Assembly (NCBI RefSeq): GCF_043290135.1
Contig: NW_027464602.1
Coordinates: forward strand, 5,647,501 to 5,711,500
DNA: 64,000 nt
From: Rhipicephalus microplus
Lineage: Eukaryota; Arthropoda; Arachnida; Ixodida; Ixodidae
Reading direction: 5' to 3'
Both the position numbers and the translations under genes were made by a program. Shown here piece after piece: positions 58,168-64,000 of the stretch. The notes under the pieces were generated by a model, which was given only the letters and a program-made list of their open reading frames with translations, was not told the DNA's origin and made no database searches. How positions within the stretch are numbered: position 1 is the stretch's first letter; each line of letters starts with the position of its first letter.

Positions 58168-60053
58168 AAATAACAACCTAATATAACCTTCGCACTTCTA
58201 TTGTTAGAAAACAATTTACTCGCTACTTTACAATGCTCTCTACAACATTACGACGGTTTCATGCGCTTTCACAATAGATATCGCAGTTCCCGACTTGTGA
58301 TGGTGAAAAACACTGCATCTCACTTAGTGACATTGTTTAATGCGGTTTTACGACGGTTCATATCTTAACCTAACCTAACGTTCGCACTTGTATCTAAAAA
58401 CGCTCTATTTAACTGTTTCGTTCAAAATTACGATATTTGCATAACCTCACAGTTTTTCACCAACTTTTTGCAGTACAGAACGCTGTATCTCGCTAAATGA
58501 CATCGTTCTTTAAGGTTTCACGATGCTTGCATGCGATTTAACGAGAATATCACAATATAGCAGTTTCGCACTTGTAACAATACAACACGCAATATCTGGC
58601 TTGTTCATGCCGTTTTAAGTGCTTTCACAACATTTCACCTATTACAGTTTCGTACATGCAATAAAAACACTATCTCGTTAGATGACGTCCTTTTTGGTGG
58701 TTTCACGACGCTACCTAGCTTAAACTAACATAACTCAACCTAATATAACCTTCGCACTTCTATCGTTAGAAAACGTTTTACTCGCTACTTTACAATGCTC
58801 TCTACAACACTACGACAGTTTCATGCGCTTTCACAATAGATGTCGCAGTTCCCGACTTGTAATAGTGAAAAACACTGCATCTCACTTAGTGACATTGTTT
58901 AATGCGGTTTTACGACGGTTCATATCTTAACCTAACCTAACGTTCGCACTTGTATCTAAAAACGCTCTATTACACTGTTTCTTTCACATTTAAGATATTT
59001 GCATGACTTCACAGTTTTTCACCAACTTATTACAGTACAGAACGCTGTCTCTCGCTAAATGACATCAATCTTTAAGGTTTCACGATGCTTGCATGCGCTT
59101 TAACGAGAATATCACAACATAGCAGTTTCGCACTTGTAACGATACAACAGGCAGTATTTCGCTTGTTCATGCCGTTTGGTGTGCTTTCACAACATTTCAC
59201 CTATCGCAGATTCGTAATCGCAATAAAACAACACTATCTCGCTAGATGACGTCGTTTTTGGTGGTTTCACGACGCTACCTAGCTTAAACTAACACAACTC
59301 TACCTAACATAACCTTCGCACTTCTATCGTTAGAAAACGTTTTACTCGCTACATTACATTGCTTTCTACAACATTACGACGGTTTGAAGCGCTTTCACAT
59401 TAGATATCGCCGTTCCCGACTTGTAATGGTGAAAAACACTGCATCTCACTAAGTGACATTGTTTATTGCGGTTTTACGACGGTTCATATCTTAACCTAAC
59501 CTAACGTTCGCACTTGTATCTAAAAACGCTCTATTACACTGTTTCGTTCACATTTAAGATATTTGCATGACCTCACAGTTTTTCACCAACTTATTACAGT
59601 ACAGAACGCTGTATCTCGCTAAATGACATCGTTCTTTAGGGTTTCACGATGCTTGCATGCGCTTTAACGAGAATATCACAACATAGCAGTTTCGCACTTG
59701 TAACGGTACAACACGCAGTATTTGGCTTGTTCATGCCGTTTTGTGTGCTTTCACAACATTTCACCTATCGCAGTTTCGTACTCGAATAAAACAACACTAT
59801 CTCATCAGATGACGTCGTTTTTGGTGGTTTCACGACGCTACCTAGCTTAAACTAACATAACTCAACCTAACATAACCTTCGCACTTCTATCAATAGAAAA
59901 CGTTTTACTCGCTACTTTTCATTGCTTTCTACAACATTACGACGGTTTCAAGCGCTTTCACATTAGATATCGCAGTTCCCGACTTGTAATGGTGAAAAAC
60001 ACTGCATCTCACTAAGTGACATTGTTTAATGCGGTTTTACGACGGTTCATATC
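58168..60053. repeat. Satellite right of the LTR element
   Basis: Resumes AAATAACAACCTAATATAACC, completing the monomer cut at 51805. With 51321-51805 it makes 4 monomers. No gene is seen. Confidence 0.9.
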
Positions 60054-60493
60054 TTAACCTAACCTAACCTAACCTAACCCAACCCAACCCAACCCAACCT
60101 AACCTAACCTAAACTAACCTAACCCAACCTAACCTAACCTAACCTAACCAAACCTAACCTAACATAACCTAACCTAACCTAAGCTAACCTAACCTAACCT
60201 AACGTATCCTAACCTAACCTAACCGAACATAACCCAACCCAACCCAACCCAACCCAACCTAACCTAACCTATCCTAACCAAACCTAACCTAACCTAACCT
60301 AACCTAACCTAACGTAACCTAACCTAACCTAACCTAACGTAACCAAACCTAACCTAACCCAACCTAACCCAACCCAAGCCAACCCAACCCAAACACACCC
60401 AACCCAACCTAACCTAACCTAACCTAATCTAACCTAACCTAACCTAACCTAACCTAACCTAACGTAACCTAACCTAACCTAACCTAACCTAAC
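60054..60493 (-). repeat. TTAGG-type telomeric repeat block 14
   Basis: Shorter block (440 bp). It lacks the CTACTGTAACC-CTTACC-CCCAACC portion present elsewhere but keeps both junctions. Confidence 0.95.
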
Positions 60494-61732
60494 GACGGTT
60501 GCAAGCGCTTTCACATTAAATATCGCAGTTCCCGACTTGTAATGGTGAAAAACACTGCATCTCACTAAGTGACATTGTTTAATGCGGTTTTACGACGGTT
60601 CATAACTTAACCTAACCTAACGTTCGCACTTGTATCTAAAAACGCTCTATTACACTGTTTCGTTAACAATTACGATATTTACATGACCTCACAGTTTTTC
60701 ACCAACTTATTGCAGTACAGAACGCTGTGTCTCGCTAAATGACATCGTTCTTTAAGGTTTCACGATGCTTGCATGCGCTTTAACGAGAATATCACAACAT
60801 AGCAGTTTCGCACTTGTAACGGTACAACACGCAGTATCTGGCTTGTTCATGCCGTTTTGTGTGCTTTCACAACATTTCACCTATTGCAGTTTCGTACTCG
60901 CAATAAAACAACACTATCTTGTTAGAAGACGTCCTTTTTGGTGGTTTCACGACGCTACCTAGCTTAAACTAACATAACAACCTAATATAACCTTCGCACT
61001 TCTATCGTTAGAAAACGTTTTACTCGCTACTTTACAATGCTCTCTACAACATTACGACGGTTTCATGCGCTTTCACAATAGATATCGCAGTTCCCGACTT
61101 GTAATGGTGAAAAACACTGCATCTCACTAAGTGACATTGTTTAATGCGGTTTTACGACGGTTCATATCTTAACCTAACCTAACGTTCGCACTTGTATCTA
61201 AAAACGCTCTATTACACTGTTTCGTTCACATTTAAGATATTTGCATGACCTCACAGTTTTTCACCAACTTATTACAGTACAGAACGCTGTATCTCGCTAA
61301 ATGACATCGTTCTTTAAGGTTTCACGATGCTTGCATGCGCTTTAGCGAGAATATCACAACATAGCAGTTTCGCACTTGTAACGGTACAACACGCAGTATT
61401 TGGCTTGTTCATGCCGTTTTGTGTGCTTTCACAACATTTCACATATCGCAGTTTCGTACTCGCAATAAAACAACACTATCTCGTTAGATGACGTCGTTTT
61501 TGGTGGTTTCACGACGCTACCTAGCTTAAACTAACATAACTCAACCTAACATAACCTTCGCACTTCTATCGTTAGAAAACGTTTTACTCGCTACTTTACA
61601 TTGCTTTCTACAACATTACGACGGTTTCAAGCGCTTTCACATTAGATATCGCAGTTCCCGACTTGTAATGGTGAAAAACACTGCATCTCACTAAGTGACA
61701 TTGTTTAATGCGGTTTTACGACGGTTCATATC
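60494..61732. repeat. Subtelomeric satellite, 2 monomers plus about 115 bp
   Basis: Length 1239. A short open frame at 60765-60962 has no ATG start and matches nothing I recognise; I regard it as chance. No gene is seen. Confidence 0.9.
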
Positions 61733-62311
61733 TTAACCTAACCTAACCTAACCTAACCTAACCCAACCCAACCCAACCTAACCTAACCTAAACTAACCTA
61801 ACCCAATCTAACCTAACCTAACCTAACATAACCTAACCAAACCTAACCTAACATAACCTAACCTAACCTAACCTAACCTAACCTAACGTAACCTAACCTA
61901 ACCTAACCCAACATAACCCAACCCAACCCAACCCAACCCAACCTAACCTAACCTATCCTAACCAAACCTAACCTAACCTAACCTAACCTAACGTAACCTA
62001 ACCTAACCTAACCTAACGTAACCTAACCTAACCTAACCTAACGTAACCTAACCCAACCTAACCCAACCTAAGCCAACCCAACCCAACCACACCCAACCCA
62101 ACCTAACCTAACATAACCTAACCTAACCTAACCTAACGTAACCTAACCTAACCTAACCTAACCTACTGTAACCTAACCTTACCTAACCTAACGTAACCTA
62201 ACCTAACCTAACCCAACCTAACCTAACCTAACCTAATCTAACCTAACCTAACCTAACCCAACCTAACCTAACCTAACGTAACCTAACCTAACCTAACCTA
62301 ACCTAACCTAA
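61733..62311 (-). repeat. TTAGG-type telomeric repeat block 15
   Basis: About 580 bp with standard junctions and variant order, including CCACACCC, CTACTGT and TAATCT. Confidence 0.95.
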
Positions 62312-63552
62312 CGACGGTTGCAAGCGCTTTCACATTAAATATCGCAGTTCCCGACTTGTAATGGTGAAAAACACTGCATCTCACTAAGTGACATTGTTTA
62401 ATGCGGTTTTACGACGGTTCATATCTTAACCTAACCTAACGCTCGCACTTGTATCTAAAAACGCTCTATTACACTGTTTCGTTAACAATTACGATATTTA
62501 CATGACCTCACAGTTTTTCACCAACTTATTGCAGTACAAAACGCTGTCTCTCGCTAAATGACATCGTTCTTTAAGGTTTCACGATGCGTGCATGCGCTTT
62601 AACGAGAATATCACAACATAGCAGTTTCGCACTTGTAACGATACAACACGCAGTATCTGGCTTGTTCATGCCGTTTTGTGTGCTTTCACAACATTTCACC
62701 TATTGCAGTTTCGTATTCGCAATAAAACAACACTATCTCGTTAGATGACGTCCTTTTTGGTGGTTTCACGACGCTACCTAGCTTAAACTAACATAACAAC
62801 CTAATATAACCTTCGCACTTCTATCGTTAGAAAACATTTCACTCGCTACTTTACAATGCTCTCTACAACATTACGACGGTTTCATGCGCTTTCACAATTG
62901 ATATCGCAGTTCCCGACTTGTAATGGTGAAAAACACTGCATCTCACTTAGTGACATTGTTTAATGCGGTTTTACGACGGTTCATATCTTAACCTAACCTA
63001 ACGTTCGCACTTGTATCTAAAAACGCTCTATTTAACTGTTTCGTTCAAAATTACGATATTTACATGACCTCACAGTTTTTCACCAACTTATTACAGTACA
63101 GAACGCTGTATCTCGTAAATTGACATCGTTTTTTAAAGTTTCGCGATACTTGCATGCGCTTTAACGAGAATATCACAATAAAGCAGTTTCACACTTGTAA
63201 CGGAACAAGACGCAGTATCTGGCTAGTTCATGCCATTTTGTGTGCTTTCACAACATTTCACCTACCGCAGTTTCGTACTCGCAATAAAACAACACTATCT
63301 CGTTAGATGACGTCGTTTTTAATGGTTTCACGACGCTACCTAGCTTAAACTAACATAACTCAACCTAACATAACCTTCGCACTTCTATCGTTAGAAAACG
63401 TTTTACTCGCTACTTTACATTGCTTTCTACAACATTACGACGGTTTCAAGCGCTTTCACATTAGATATCGCAGTTCCCGACTTGTAATGGTGAAAAACAC
63501 TGCATCTCACTAAGTGACATTGTTTATAGCGATTTTACGACGGTTCATATCT
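62312..63552. repeat. Subtelomeric satellite, 2 monomers plus about 117 bp
   Basis: Length 1241, the same layout as 60494-61732. No gene is seen. Confidence 0.9.
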
Positions 63553-64000
63553 TAACCTAACCTAACCTAACCTAACCCAACCCAACCCAACCTAACCTAA
63601 CCTAAACTAACTTAACCCAACCTAACCTAACCTAACCTAACCTAACCTAATCAAACCTAACCTAACATAACCTAACCTAACCTAACCTAACCTAACGTAT
63701 CCTAACCTAACCTAACCCAACATAACCCAACCCAACCCAACCCAACCTAACCTAACCTATCCTAACCAAACCTAACCTAACCTAACCTAACCTAACCTAA
63801 CGTAACCTAACCTAACCTAACCTAACGTAACCTAACCTAACCTAACCCAACCTAACCCAACCCAAGCCAACCCAACCCAACCACACCTAACCTAACCTAA
63901 CCTAACCTAACCTAACGTAACCTAACCTACTGTAACCTAACCTTACCTAACCTAACGTAACCTAACCTAACCTAACCCAACCTAACCTAACCTAATCTAA
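63553..64000 (-). repeat. TTAGG-type telomeric repeat block 16 (cut by window end)
   Basis: Standard left junction and variant order up to TAATCT, where the window ends. The TTAGG/satellite domain therefore continues to the right. Confidence 0.95.

Noticed and set aside
60765..60962. 65-codon open frame in the satellite, plus strand
   Set aside because: Starts at a non-ATG codon in a common monomer; other monomers carry stops in the same place.

Overview
The window is subtelomeric repeat DNA from an arthropod. The + strand carries many blocks of (AACCT)n, the C-strand of the TTAGG telomere motif typical of insects, crustaceans and ticks. The retroelement proteins also look arthropod. A chelicerate such as a tick is my best guess, but that is inference. 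I see no host gene, tRNA, rRNA or CRISPR.

Layout. Sixteen degenerate TTAGG-type blocks (mostly 440-580 bp; the first and last are cut by the window edges) alternate with a satellite of about 562 bp. Each satellite monomer is itself built of six diverged subrepeats. With the transposons subtracted, every satellite stretch equals a whole number of monomers plus about 112 bp. The counts along the window are 5, 1, 3, 1, 3, 10, 5, 3, 7, 7, 4, 4 (plus a 128-bp duplication), 4, 2 and 2. Higher-order duplications lie on top of this: an 8.1-kb unit from 3078 (two full copies and a partial third) and a 4.6-kb unit at 35638-44840 (two copies). All TTAGG blocks have the same polarity, with the G-rich strand running 3' toward lower coordinates, so the chromosome end should lie to the left.

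Mobile elements. (1) Three copies of one APE-type non-LTR retrotransposon (about 4.3-4.6 kb, minus strand) sit at 3715-8348, 11820-16457 and 19919-24236. They share one insertion point in the satellite, so they are products of the 8.1-kb duplication and not separate insertions. The element has tandem 321-bp promoter-like 5' monomers, an ORF1 with an N-terminal 2A peptide, a coiled coil and an RRM-like region, and an ORF2 with endonuclease and reverse transcriptase. All copies share one frame break between endonuclease and RT, and each has its own further lesions. (2) One young LTR retrotransposon (51806-58167, + strand) has near-identical 825-bp LTRs, a gag with two zinc knuckles, and a pol in the order protease-integrase-RT-RNase H. 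That is the Copia-like order, but with Ty3/Gypsy-type domains, as in the Gmr1 group. Gag and pol are in one frame, separated by a single TAG.

The non-LTR promoter monomers point toward the chromosome end. Transcription that ran past the element would enter the neighbouring TTAGG block on the strand that gives UUAGG (TERRA-like) RNA. This is the most interesting functional hypothesis. The most striking structural observation is the whole-monomer spacing of the TTAGG blocks.
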